Source of the DNA: Streptomyces sp. LUP47B
GTDB taxonomy: Bacteria; Actinomycetota; Actinomycetes; Streptomycetales; Streptomycetaceae
DNA: 46,159 bases
Reading direction: 5' to 3'
NCBI RefSeq assembly: GCF_001746295.1
Contig: NZ_MJAH01000002.1
Location: 674,748-720,906, forward strand
The position numbers and the translations under genes were made by a program. Below the pieces are notes generated by a model that worked only from the letters and a program-made list of their open reading frames with translations, was not told the origin of the DNA and searched no databases. Shown here piece by piece: positions 25,879 to 34,690 of the stretch (positions are counted from its first letter, which is position 1; the number at the start of each line of letters is the position of its first letter).

Positions 25879-26406
25879 ATGGCACCTGAACAAATGGCCG
25901 AAGGCCCGGAGAGCGGCGCCCTGGCCGAAGGCCCGGAGAGCGGCGTCCCCCTCCCGCCCCCGCGTCCGCTCGACGCCATCGACCTGGACATCCTCCAGAT
26001 GCTCCAGGCGGACGGCCGCGCGTCGATAAGGTCGGTCGCCGAACGGGTCCATGTCTCGCGCGCCAACGCCTACGCGCGTATCAACCGGCTCGTCGAGGAC
26101 GGCGTCATCCGCGGCTTCGGGGCCCGGGTCAACCACGAGCGCGCGGGCCAGGGCACCTCGGCGTACATCACCCTGAAGATCGTCCAGAACTCCTGGCGGA
26201 CGGTCCGCGAACAGCTCAGACAGCTGCCCGGGGCCTCCCACATCGCCCTGGTCGGCGGGGACTTCGACGTGCTGCTCCTCGTCCACACACCCGACAACAG
26301 ATCCCTGCGCGAGCTGGTCCTGACCCGCCTCCAGGCGATCCCGGAGGTTCTCAGCACCCGCACCCTCCTGGTCTTCGAGGACGAGGACCTGGAACCGCAG
26401 GGCTGA
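25879..26406 (+). CDS. bkdR: Lrp/AsnC family regulator (BkdR-like)
   Basis: The 175-residue protein has a disordered N-terminus containing a 9-residue duplication (AEGPESGAL/AEGPESGVP). An AsnC-type helix-turn-helix follows (LDAIDLDILQMLQADGRASIRSVAERVHVSRANAYARINRLVEDGVIRGF, about residues 36-85), then a RAM ligand-binding domain (YITLKIVQ...ASHIALVGGDFDVLLLVHTPDNRSLRELVLTRLQAIPEVLSTRTLLVFED). Lrp-type BkdR proteins control bkd operons in Pseudomonas and Streptomyces, and this gene is divergent from bkdABC, so the name is a position-based inference. The ATG at 25879 has GGAGG 9 nt upstream; an ATG seven codons earlier is possible. Its stop is 2 bp from the convergent TetR stop. Confidence 0.85.
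   Translation: MAPEQMAEGPESGALAEGPESGVPLPPPRPLDAIDLDILQMLQADGRASIRSVAERVHVSRANAYARINRLVEDGVIRGFGARVNHERAGQGTSAYITLKIVQNSWRTVREQLRQLPGASHIALVGGDFDVLLLVHTPDNRSLRELVLTRLQAIPEVLSTRTLLVFEDEDLEPQG
25895..25945 (+). repeat. In-frame 24-bp direct duplication in bkdR
   Basis: Two identical 24-bp copies (25895-25918 and 25922-25945) with a 27-bp period encode the repeated AEGPESG segment in the regulator's disordered N-terminus. Perfect identity at DNA level suggests a recent tandem duplication. Confidence 0.8.
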
Positions 26407-26408
26407 CG

Positions 26409-26999
26409 TCAGGGCTGTTCGCGCAGCCCGGAGAACACCAACTGCACGACCGCGTCGGCGACTTCGCGCTCGTTCATCCCTCGCCCGTCCGGGCGGTACC
26501 ACTCCACGATGGAGTTGATCATTCCGAAGACCAGGCGGGTCGCGAGGCGTACCTCCACGTCGCCGCGTACGTCGCCGTCCGCGGCCGCCGCCTTCAGGAG
26601 CTCGGCGACCCGGTGGTCGAAGTCACGGCGGCGCTCCAGGGCCCAGCGCTCGGTGCCGGTGTTGCCGCGCACGCGCAGCAGCAGGGTGACGTAGGGGAGT
26701 TCGGCGATCAGCACCTCGACCATGCGCCGCACGACGTATTCCAGGCGGACGGAGGCACGGCCCACGCGCGCGTGCTCCTCGTCGAGGATCCCGAAGAGGC
26801 CGTCCAGGGCCCGGCTGACGGCCCGGCGCAGGAGTTCCTCCTTGCCGGACACATGGTGGTAGATCGACGACTTGGAGATACCGGCCGCCTTGGAGAGGTG
26901 CTCCATGGAGGTGCCGTCGTAGCCGCGTTCGTTGAATATCTGGACGGCGACGGACAGCAGCGTCTCCGGGGTGTACGTGTCCCGCTTGGCGGTCGTCAT
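26409..26999 (-). CDS. TetR family regulator, probably PaaR-like repressor of phenylacetate genes
   Basis: The 196-residue protein has an N-terminal TetR helix-turn-helix (ETLLSVAVQIFNERGYDGTSMEHLSKAAGISKSSIYHHVSGKEELLRRAV, about residues 10-60) and a helical ligand domain. Its ATG overlaps the stop of the upstream PaaH-type gene (ATGA, 26996-26999), so it is co-expressed with phenylacetate catabolism. Three copies of a palindrome of the ACCGNNCGNNCGGT type, which I recall as the core of the Corynebacterium PaaR motif, occur in front of paaN/paaH, paaA and bkdA/bkdR. This makes the protein the best candidate to bind them, with a phenylacetyl-CoA-type ligand as inducer. That last step is inference. 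Earlier in-frame starts would sit inside the upstream gene. Confidence 0.85.
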   Translation of the reverse strand: MTTAKRDTYTPETLLSVAVQIFNERGYDGTSMEHLSKAAGISKSSIYHHVSGKEELLRRAVSRALDGLFGILDEEHARVGRASVRLEYVVRRMVEVLIAELPYVTLLLRVRGNTGTERWALERRRDFDHRVAELLKAAAADGDVRGDVEVRLATRLVFGMINSIVEWYRPDGRGMNEREVADAVVQLVFSGLREQP

Positions 27000-28513
27000 G
27001 AGGTGCTGCCCTCCCGCTTGTCGGAGGCGTACGCGTGGCGGTACAGCGCGAGCGAGGGCGCGTACCGTCCTGAGGGGTCGCGCAGGTGCAGGTCGTCGAG
27101 GAGGGAGTACGCCCAGTTGCGGCCCAGCCTGCGGCTCCACTCGAACGGGCCGAGGGGATAGTTCACCCCGAGCCGCATCGCGGTGTCGATGTCCTCCTGC
27201 GTGGCCACGCCCTTGGCGACGGCGTCGTGCGCGAGGTCGACGATGCGGGCGACCGTACGGGCGACGATCATGCCGGGCACGTCACCGATGACGCTGACGT
27301 CCTTGCCGAGCGCCTGGAAGAGCCCGACGGCCTCGGCGAGGGTCTGCTGCGAGGTGTCCTGGGACGCGGACAGCGCGATGCGGGTGGCCCTGCGGTAGTC
27401 GAGGGCGAGGTCGAAGTAGACGACGTCCCGGAACTCCACCGAGGTCTGCCCGTCGGCGAGGGCGAGCTGTCCGCCGCTCGGCAGGACCAGCCGGGAGCCG
27501 TGGTCCTCCTCGTCCTCGCGGACCGGGATGCCCGCCTCGCGGATCAGGGCGAGCAGTTCGGACGCGGGGCCCAGGTCGCCCTCGGCGACGACGTACGCGG
27601 GCGCCTGCGCCGGCTCCGCGGTGTGCGGCTCGTCGCGCTCGGCGCCGTCCGTGTAGTCGTACCAGCCCTGTCCGCTCTTGCGGCCGAGCCGGCCCGACTC
27701 GACCAGCCGCTGCTGGGCCAGCGAGGGCGTGAAGCGCACGTCCTGGAAGAAGGCCCGCCACACGGAGTGCGTCACGGACTCGTTGACGTCCTGGCCGATC
27801 AGGTCGGTCAGTTCGAAGGGGCCCATCTTGAAGCCGCCGCACTCGCGCATGACCGCGTCGATGGTGGCGGGCTCGGCGCCCTGGGCCTCGTAGACCGCGA
27901 ACGCCTCGGCGTAGAAGGGCCGCGCGATGCGGTTGACGATGAAGCCCGGGGTGTCGGCGCAGGCGACCGGCGTCTTGCCCCATGCGCGGGCCGTCTCGTA
28001 CGCGCGCGTGGCCGAGGAGACGTCGGTGGCGAACCCGGAGACGACCTCGACCAGCGGCAGCAGCGGGGCGGGGTTGAAGAAGTGCAGGCCCACGAAGCGG
28101 CCCGGGTGGCGCAGGGCACCGGCGATGGCCGTCACCGACAGGGAGGAGGTGTTGGTGGCGAGCAGACAGTCCTCGACGACGATGTCCTCCAGCTCCCGGA
28201 AGAGCTGCTGCTTGACGTCCAGTCGCTCCAGGACGGCCTCGACGACCAGGGTGCAGTCCGCGAGGTCGGTGAGGTGCTCCGCTGCCGCCAGACGGGCGCG
28301 CGCCGCATCCCGGTCGGCGGCAGTGAGCCGGTCCTTCTCGACGAGCCGGTCAAGGCGGGCACCGATCGCGTCGGCCGCCTCCCGGGCACGGCCGGGGGCG
28401 GCGTCGTACAGCCGTACGCGATGCCCGGCGACCAGCGCGACCTGGGCGATGCCCTGGCCCATGGTGCCGGTGCCGACAACTGCCACGGGGCTGCTGAGGT
28501 CGAGTCCTGTCAT
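26996..28513 (-). CDS. paaH: 3-hydroxyacyl-CoA dehydrogenase (PaaH type, duplicated C-terminal domain)
   Basis: The 505-residue enzyme has an NAD-binding Rossmann domain (VAVVGTGTMGQGIAQVALVAGHRVRLYD), VVEAVLERLDVKQQLFRELE, TNTSSLSVTAIA, the catalytic GLHFFNPAPLLPLVEVV (active-site His), and PGFIVNRIARPFYAEAF. Two 3HCDH C-terminal domains follow, the second ending RLGVNYPLGPFEWSRRLG. The double C-terminal domain and length are typical of PaaH/PaaC-type 3-hydroxyadipyl-CoA dehydrogenases, which act late in phenylacetyl-CoA beta-oxidation. The neighbourhood (TetR, paaN, paaABCDE) supports that role, but 3-hydroxybutyryl-CoA is an alternative substrate. It is divergent from paaN with the regulatory box between them and coupled to tetR by ATGA. 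Confidence 0.88.
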   Translation of the reverse strand: MTGLDLSSPVAVVGTGTMGQGIAQVALVAGHRVRLYDAAPGRAREAADAIGARLDRLVEKDRLTAADRDAARARLAAAEHLTDLADCTLVVEAVLERLDVKQQLFRELEDIVVEDCLLATNTSSLSVTAIAGALRHPGRFVGLHFFNPAPLLPLVEVVSGFATDVSSATRAYETARAWGKTPVACADTPGFIVNRIARPFYAEAFAVYEAQGAEPATIDAVMRECGGFKMGPFELTDLIGQDVNESVTHSVWRAFFQDVRFTPSLAQQRLVESGRLGRKSGQGWYDYTDGAERDEPHTAEPAQAPAYVVAEGDLGPASELLALIREAGIPVREDEEDHGSRLVLPSGGQLALADGQTSVEFRDVVYFDLALDYRRATRIALSASQDTSQQTLAEAVGLFQALGKDVSVIGDVPGMIVARTVARIVDLAHDAVAKGVATQEDIDTAMRLGVNYPLGPFEWSRRLGRNWAYSLLDDLHLRDPSGRYAPSLALYRHAYASDKREGSTS

Positions 28514-28534
28514 GTGCGCGATCCTCCCGCACGG

Positions 28535-28546
28535 GGTTTTCCACAG
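28535..28546. promoter_or_regulatory. GGTTTTCCACAG motif next to the paaH/paaN operator
   Basis: This 12-mer recurs twice before paaA (33547 and 33570) and once, with one change, before bkdR (25823). It contains the DnaA-box-like TTTTCCACA. Its repeated position beside PaaR-type boxes suggests a second regulatory input. Confidence 0.45.
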
Positions 28547-28569
28547 ATGCGGCGGACCCCCTTGTCCCG

Positions 28570-28583
28570 ACCGATCGTTCGGT
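28570..28583. promoter_or_regulatory. PaaR-type TetR operator between paaH and paaN
   Basis: ACCGATCGTTCGGT is a near-perfect dyad. In the paaN direction it sits between a possible -35 (TTGTCC, 28562-28567) and -10 (TACTCT, 28584-28589), where a bound repressor would block RNA polymerase. A 20-bp block around it (TCCCGACCGATCGTTCGGTT) is identical to the box before paaA in inverted orientation. Confidence 0.75.
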
Positions 28584-28673
28584 TACTCTAACTCTGTCTG
28601 GCTGTTCCTGCCCATGTTTCTGCCCAGGTCATGAGCTCGACGAAGAGTTCGAAAGACGAGGAGTTGGTCCCGC

Positions 28674-30365
28674 ATGGCCGCCGAACTGACCGTCCACCAG
28701 CTGATCGCCAAGCACCGGCCCACCCTCGACCAGGCGCTCGAAGCGATCCGCACCCGCGCGTACTGGTCCCCGCACCCGGAGCATCCCAAGGCCTACGGTG
28801 CGGACGGCAGCCTCGACATGGCGGCGGGCAAGGCCGCCTTCGACGCCCTCCTGGGCACCCGCCTCGACCTCGGCCAGCCCGGCACGGACGACTTCGTGGG
28901 CGGCGAGGTCTCGCCGTACGGCATCGAGCTGGGCGTCGAGTACCCGCACGCGGACCTGGACGTGCTGCTGCCCGCGATGAAGGCGGGCCAGAAGGCCTGG
29001 CGGGACGCGGGCGCGGAGATTCGCGCGGTGGTGTGCCTGGAGATCCTCAAGCGGATCAGCGACCGGACCCACGAGTTCGCGCACGCGGTCATGCACACCA
29101 GCGGCCAGGCGTTCATGATGGCGTTCCAGGCCGGCGGCCCGCACGCACAGGACCGGGGCCTGGAGGCGGTGGCGTACGCGTACGTGGAGCAGGTCCGCAC
29201 ACCCGACACCGCGGAGTGGACCAAGCCGCAGGGCAAGCGCGACCCGCTCGCGCTCACCAAGCAGTTCACACCGGTCCCCCGGGGCATCGCACTGGTCATC
29301 GGCTGCAACACCTTCCCCACGTGGAACGGTTATCCGGGCCTGTTCGCCTCCCTGGCCACCGGCAACGCGGTCCTGGTGAAGCCCCACCCGCGCGCGGTGC
29401 TGCCGCTCGCGCTGACGGTCCAGGTCGCGCGGGATGTCCTGAGCGAGACCGGCTTCGACCCGAACCTGGTGGCGCTCACCGCCGAGCGCCCCGGCGAGGG
29501 CATCGCCAAGACCCTGGCCACGCGCCCGGAGATCCGGATCATCGACTACACCGGCTCGACGGCGTTCGGCGACTGGCTGGAGGCCAACGCCCGTCAGGCG
29601 CAGGTCTACACGGAGAAGGCCGGCGTCAACTCGGTGCTCGTGGAGTCGGCCGGCGACTACAAGGGGATGCTCGCCAACCTGGCCTTCTCGTTGTCGCTGT
29701 ACAGCGGCCAGATGTGCACGACCCCGCAGAACCTGCTGATCCCCCGGGACGGCATCCGCACCGACGAGGGCCCGAAGACCTTCGACGAGGTGGTCGCCGA
29801 CCTGGCCCGCTCCGTCGACGGCCTCCTCGGCGACGACGCGCGCGCGAACGGACTGCTGGGCGCGATCGTCAACCCGGACGTGAAGGCACGCCTGGAGGCC
29901 GCGGCGGGGCTGGGAGAAGTGGCCCTGGCGTCGCGGGAGATCGCCAACCCGGAGTTCCCGGGCGCGGTGGTCCGCACCCCCCTCGTCGTCAAGCTGGACG
30001 GAGCCAAGCCGGACGACGAGGCCGCCTACATGAGCGAGTGCTTCGGGCCGGTGTCCTTCGCCGTGGCCGTGGACTCGGCTTCCGACGCGGTCGAGCTGCT
30101 GCGCCGGACCATTCGTGAGAAGGGCGCCATGACGGTCGGCGCGTACACCACCGACGAGGAGGTCGAACAGGCCGTCCAGGAGGTCTGCCTGGAGGAGGCG
30201 GCGCAGCTGTCGCTGAACCTCGTGGGCGGGGTCTACGTCAACCAGACGGCCGCGTTCTCCGACTTCCACGGGTCGGGGGGCAACCCCGCGGCGAACGCCG
30301 CGCTGTGCGACGGGGCGTTCGTAGCGAACCGCTTCCGGGTGGTCGAGGTGCGCCGGGAGGCCTAG
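28674..30365 (+). CDS. paaN: Phenylacetic acid degradation aldehyde dehydrogenase PaaN
   Basis: The 563-residue protein is an aldehyde dehydrogenase superfamily member of the PaaN type. NAD-site regions are VIGCNTFPTWNGYPGLFASLATGNAVLVKPHPRAVLP and YTGSTAFGDWLE; the catalytic Cys is in SGQMCTTPQN; the C-terminus has VGGVYVNQTAAFSDFHGSGGNPA. It should oxidise the ring-opened semialdehyde (3-oxo-5,6-dehydrosuberyl-CoA semialdehyde). It ends after the dehydrogenase domain, so the MaoC-like ring-opening hydratase that PaaZ carries in E. coli must come from a separate gene, not found here. The ATG has AGGAG 10 nt upstream. Its stop TAG overlaps the convergent methyltransferase stop (shared CTAG, 30362-30365). 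Confidence 0.9.
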   Translation: MAAELTVHQLIAKHRPTLDQALEAIRTRAYWSPHPEHPKAYGADGSLDMAAGKAAFDALLGTRLDLGQPGTDDFVGGEVSPYGIELGVEYPHADLDVLLPAMKAGQKAWRDAGAEIRAVVCLEILKRISDRTHEFAHAVMHTSGQAFMMAFQAGGPHAQDRGLEAVAYAYVEQVRTPDTAEWTKPQGKRDPLALTKQFTPVPRGIALVIGCNTFPTWNGYPGLFASLATGNAVLVKPHPRAVLPLALTVQVARDVLSETGFDPNLVALTAERPGEGIAKTLATRPEIRIIDYTGSTAFGDWLEANARQAQVYTEKAGVNSVLVESAGDYKGMLANLAFSLSLYSGQMCTTPQNLLIPRDGIRTDEGPKTFDEVVADLARSVDGLLGDDARANGLLGAIVNPDVKARLEAAAGLGEVALASREIANPEFPGAVVRTPLVVKLDGAKPDDEAAYMSECFGPVSFAVAVDSASDAVELLRRTIREKGAMTVGAYTTDEEVEQAVQEVCLEEAAQLSLNLVGGVYVNQTAAFSDFHGSGGNPAANAALCDGAFVANRFRVVEVRREA

Positions 30366-31108
30366 GACCCGCCGAGGCTCCAGTGGTAGAGCGTCATCGC
30401 CACGCTGGTCGCCAGGTTGTAGCTGGAGACCTGGGGGCGCATCGGCAGCGCCACCAGATGACCGGCACGCGCGCGCAGTTCGGGCGACAGCCCGCTGCGT
30501 TCCGAGCCGAAGGCGAGGACGGCGTCGTCCGGGAGCTTCACGCCCCGGATGTCGTCGCCCTCCGGGTCCAGGGCGAACACCGGGCCGGGCGGCAGCTCGG
30601 CGACGGTCAGGCGCTCGACCACGGTCGCGAAGTGCAGGCCCGCCCCTCCGCGTACGACGGTCGGGTGCCAGGGGTCGAGCGTGCCCGTGGTGACCACGCC
30701 GGTCGCCCCGAAGCCCGCGGCCAGCCGGATCACGGCCCCGGCGTTGCCGAGATTGCGCGGATTGTCGAGGACCACGACGGGGGCGGTACGCGGCGTGTGC
30801 GCCAGCTTCTCGAGATGCGCGGCCCGGGACGGTCGTACGGCCAGGGCCGCCACCGCCGTGGGGTGCGGACGCGGCACGAGGGACGCGTACGCCGACTCGG
30901 GGACCTGTGTCAGCAGCGCGTCCAGGGTGTCCCGTACGTCCGGCGCCAGCTCCTCGGCCAAGGCGAGCGCGGCGCCCCGGTCGACGGCGACCGCCACCGG
31001 GACGTCGGCCCCGAAGCGCACGGCGTGTTTGAGGGTGTGGAAACCGTCGAGCAGCACGGAGGTGTCGGCGAGCCGGTGCCACAGGCTCACGGGATCGGGA
31101 CCGGTCAT
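30362..31108 (-). CDS. SpoU/TrmH family RNA 2'-O-ribose methyltransferase
   Basis: The 248-residue protein has the three SPOUT motifs: motif 1 VVLDNPRNLGNAGAVIRLAAGFGATGVV (Asn/Arg), motif 2 VLAFGSERSGLSPELRARAGHLVALPM, and motif 3 VSSYNLATSVAMTLYHWSL, which form the trefoil knot that binds S-adenosylmethionine. It would methylate a ribose 2'-OH of rRNA or tRNA; the exact target is unknown. An N-terminal region of about 90 residues may serve for substrate recognition. The ATG at 31106-31108 overlaps the stop of the upstream HTTM gene by 4 nt, so the methyltransferase is the last gene of a three-gene overlapping run. A longer open frame upstream is just antisense-like readthrough inside that gene. 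Confidence 0.88.
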   Translation of the reverse strand: MTGPDPVSLWHRLADTSVLLDGFHTLKHAVRFGADVPVAVAVDRGAALALAEELAPDVRDTLDALLTQVPESAYASLVPRPHPTAVAALAVRPSRAAHLEKLAHTPRTAPVVVLDNPRNLGNAGAVIRLAAGFGATGVVTTGTLDPWHPTVVRGGAGLHFATVVERLTVAELPPGPVFALDPEGDDIRGVKLPDDAVLAFGSERSGLSPELRARAGHLVALPMRPQVSSYNLATSVAMTLYHWSLGGS

Positions 31109-32448
31109 GCGGGGAAGCCTACGTGCGTGTGATCGGGGTTCTCGGGGTCGCCGGGGTTGTCGCCAGGACCGCCGGCGGGACCCGGGGTGCGCGCGGATCC
31201 CGCCGCCTTCGGTGCACCCTTCGGTGCGCCCGGCTGCTCGGGGACCGGTCGCCCCTGGAGCCCCTTCGGACCGCGCTGCCGGGGCAGCCCCGGGCCGCCC
31301 CCGCCCGCGAAACGCGCCCACAGGCGGCCACGCGTGCGTGCGACCCCGTCGCCGAGTCGGCGGAGGAAGGACGTCGGCAGGAAGACCGAGTCGGCGGCGA
31401 TCATCGCCAGCGAGAAGAACGGCAGGCCGAGGACGACCGCGATCACGGCGTGCTCGGTGATCATCGCGGCCAGCAGAATGTTCTTCACCCGCCGGTTGAA
31501 CAGCGTGAACGGGAACGCGACCTGCACGGCGACGGTGCCGTACGTCACCAGCATCACCATGACGCCGTGCGCCGACAGCAGGTCGGCGAGGGCGGGCCAC
31601 GGCGAGAAGGACTCCAGATGGAGGGGGTAGTAGACGGCGGTGCCGTCCTGCCAACGGGAGCCCTGGATCTTGTACCAGCCCGCCGTCGCGTAGATCAGAC
31701 AGGCCTCGGCCATGATCACGAGCAGGGCACCGTTGTGCACGATGTTGGCGACGACGTCGAGCATGATCCGCGACTGACCGGACCGGGCGAACCGTCCGAC
31801 CACCCACCACAGTGCCTGCGCCGACCACAGCACGCACAGAAGCGCCGGGACGAACCAGTCACCGTTCAGCTTGCCCAGGAAGGCCGCCGACACCAGCACG
31901 AGCCCGAGGACGCCCCACAAGGCCGGACCGGCGCGGTCCACGACATGCTCCCCACGCGCGCGTGCCTCCCGCGTGCGCCGGGCCCGTCGCTCGTCCAGCG
32001 ACCAGACCTGGCCGCAGCGCGTGAAGACGAGATAGATGCACATCAGATGCAGGACGTTGTCGCCGCCGTCGCCCATGAAGATGCTGCGGTTCTGCAGCGA
32101 GAGCACGCCGACCATGAAGAGCACGGACATCGCGCGGGTACGCCAGCCGAGCAGCAGCAGAAGACTCGACAGGACGGCCAGCACATAGACGGTCTCGAAC
32201 CAGAACTGGCCGTCCGACCACATCAGGGCCGTGAACGCGCCGTTGATCGATATCAGCTGCTCGGCGAGGTTCCAGTTCCACGGACCGTCCGGGCCGTACA
32301 GCTCCTGGCGGTGCGGGAACTCGCGCAGCAGGAACAGCAGCCAGGTCGCGCTGAAGCCGATGCGGATCATCGCGGTCTGGTACGGGCCGAGGGCGGCCTC
32401 GGTGACGCGTGCGATGCCGGTCGACACCGCCAGGGCGAATCGGTTCAC
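31105..32448 (-). CDS. HTTM domain (vitamin K-dependent gamma-carboxylase-like) membrane protein
   Basis: The 447-residue protein has about seven or more membrane helices, starting with MIRIGFSATWLLFLLREF and including TVYVLAVLSSLLLLLGW, AMSVLFMVGVLSLQNRSIFMGDGGDNVLHLMCIYLVFTRCG and ATAGWYKIQGSRWQDGTAVYYPLHLE. The NRS...GDGGDNV and WYKIQGSRWQDGTAVYY segments are hallmarks of the HTTM fold shared with vitamin K-dependent gamma-glutamyl carboxylase, though bacterial members are mostly uncharacterised. A Pro/Gly-rich tail follows (about 385-447). The GTG at 32446-32448 overlaps the DUF5819 stop (GTGA), giving strict coupling to that gene, its usual partner. The function is unknown; a redox or modification role in the membrane is conceivable. 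Confidence 0.87.
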   Translation of the reverse strand: MNRFALAVSTGIARVTEAALGPYQTAMIRIGFSATWLLFLLREFPHRQELYGPDGPWNWNLAEQLISINGAFTALMWSDGQFWFETVYVLAVLSSLLLLLGWRTRAMSVLFMVGVLSLQNRSIFMGDGGDNVLHLMCIYLVFTRCGQVWSLDERRARRTREARARGEHVVDRAGPALWGVLGLVLVSAAFLGKLNGDWFVPALLCVLWSAQALWWVVGRFARSGQSRIMLDVVANIVHNGALLVIMAEACLIYATAGWYKIQGSRWQDGTAVYYPLHLESFSPWPALADLLSAHGVMVMLVTYGTVAVQVAFPFTLFNRRVKNILLAAMITEHAVIAVVLGLPFFSLAMIAADSVFLPTSFLRRLGDGVARTRGRLWARFAGGGGPGLPRQRGPKGLQGRPVPEQPGAPKGAPKAAGSARTPGPAGGPGDNPGDPENPDHTHVGFPA

Positions 32449-33404
32449 CGGGTGCTCCCCTCGGTGTCGTCCGCCGTCACGGGCCACCAGGAGAGCTCGC
32501 GGTAGACCGGCTGCACCGAGATCTTCTCCTCGCTCCACTTCGGCGAGGGCACGTTCGTGGTCCTGGAGCGGACCTGGACGCTCACGAGGACGCCGCCCCG
32601 AGCGGTCGCGTCGTCGCGATCCAGGCGCAGCACCACGAGGCGGCGCAGATAGGTCTCGGACAGGGTGCCGCGCAGGCCGACCGGGCGGTTGTCGGCGTCG
32701 TGCGTGGCGACGAAGAGGTCCCAGGAGCGCCGCAACTCGTTCTGCTGGGTGTGGCTGGGCAGCGGATTGCCGTCTATGGCCCGGCCATCCTGGGCGGACA
32801 GGTCGTACCACCCGGTCGTACGGCTGCCGCCGTCGACGCCGCGTATCCGGGCGCGGACCTGCACCGCGATGTCCTGCTGGAGCGGGTTCGGCGCGAAGAG
32901 CTTCCAGTTCTGCTCGAACTCCGGGTAGACCCAGTCGTCGACCGCCTTGCCGTGCTGCTTGGTCACGGTGTTCTGCGGCGCGACGTGCAGGAACACCATC
33001 CCGATGTGCACACAGACGGCGACGGCGACGACGGCGAGCGCCAGGGCGACACCGATCTGATAGCGGAGGGAGAGCGCGGCCACGCCGGTAGGGGGGTGGG
33101 GCTCGCCGTAGGGGGCGGGGGCTGCTGGGGCCGGCGCCAGGGCTGCGGCCTCGCGTATCGCGGCAGGGACGGAGGGCCGGCTCTCCATGGGCTCGGCGTA
33201 CGGATCCGGTGCGGCCGACGGCACGTCGGCGGGCTCACGACCCGGCGCGGAGGACTGCGCCCGCGGCCGGGAGGGCGCGGCCGGCTCACCTGGCGCCTGC
33301 GCCGTTTCCTGCCCGTCCTGCCCGCCAGGCTCAGGGGTATCGCCCGGCTCGCTCGGGGCGCCCGGTTGTCGCCGGGCGTTCGAGCCTCCGTCGTACGCGT
33401 CCAT
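32445..33404 (-). CDS. DUF5819 family membrane protein
   Basis: The 319-residue protein has a disordered Pro/Ala/Glu-rich cytoplasmic N-terminus (about 1-110), one membrane helix ([27 protein letters not shown]) and an extracytoplasmic domain. That domain opens with [45 protein letters not shown]. The [14 protein letters not shown] motif is the most recognisable part and is typical of DUF5819 proteins encoded next to HTTM proteins. It resembles the partner arrangement in which one membrane protein supplies an outside domain. First gene of the DUF5819-HTTM-SpoU run. It starts with ATG at 33402-33404 and faces away from paaA. No enzymatic motif is evident. Confidence 0.85.
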   Translation of the reverse strand: MDAYDGGSNARRQPGAPSEPGDTPEPGGQDGQETAQAPGEPAAPSRPRAQSSAPGREPADVPSAAPDPYAEPMESRPSVPAAIREAAALAPAPAAPAPYGEPHPPTGVAALSLRYQIGVALALAVVAVAVCVHIGMVFLHVAPQNTVTKQHGKAVDDWVYPEFEQNWKLFAPNPLQQDIAVQVRARIRGVDGGSRTTGWYDLSAQDGRAIDGNPLPSHTQQNELRRSWDLFVATHDADNRPVGLRGTLSETYLRRLVVLRLDRDDATARGGVLVSVQVRSRTTNVPSPKWSEEKISVQPVYRELSWWPVTADDTEGSTR

Positions 33405-33545
33405 TCCGCCCCGATCCCGATTCCGGTCCGTCCACCGCCGCGCGCACCCGCCTCGCCGCGGCTCGCACCGGCACGGTACTCAGGCCCGACCGCCCCGCAC
33501 AGCCCCTTCCGACCGGCCCCGCCGTGGCCGTTCTCACTACCGGCC

Positions 33546-33581
33546 AGGTTTTCCACAGGGGGCTCCGTAGGTTTTCCACAG
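33546..33581. repeat. Direct repeat AGGTTTTCCACAG upstream of paaA
   Basis: Two perfect 13-bp copies (33546-33558 and 33569-33581), 23 bp apart start to start (about two helical turns), just upstream of the paaA -35. The same motif is found by the paaH/paaN operator. This looks like an activator or second-regulator site. Confidence 0.55.
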
Positions 33582-33584
33582 CGG

Positions 33585-33613
33585 TTGACACCTTACGGCG
33601 CCCGGCACACCAT
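33585..33613 (+). promoter_or_regulatory. paaA promoter
   Basis: A consensus -35 TTGACA (33585-33590) and a -10-like CACCAT (33608-33613) are separated by 17 bp. The predicted start near 33620 lies directly before the PaaR-type box, giving a leader of about 60 nt. Confidence 0.6.
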
Positions 33614-33625
33614 GGAATCGCACGA

Positions 33626-33639
33626 ACCGAACGATCGGT
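33626..33639. promoter_or_regulatory. PaaR-type TetR operator upstream of paaA
   Basis: ACCGAACGATCGGT is the reverse complement of the box at 28570, with a 20-bp identical extended block. It lies just downstream of the predicted paaA transcription start, a classical repressor position. Confidence 0.75.
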
Positions 33640-33679
33640 CGGGAGCAGGTTCCGGCGGAGCCCAGGTCGAGGGGGCCTC

Positions 33680-34686
<1,007 letters not shown>

Positions 34687-34690
<4 letters not shown>

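Noticed and set aside
28629..31082. An 817-codon open minus-strand frame
   Set aside because: It is antisense to paaN, whose aldehyde dehydrogenase motifs are intact, and its product is low-complexity Arg/His/Val-rich.
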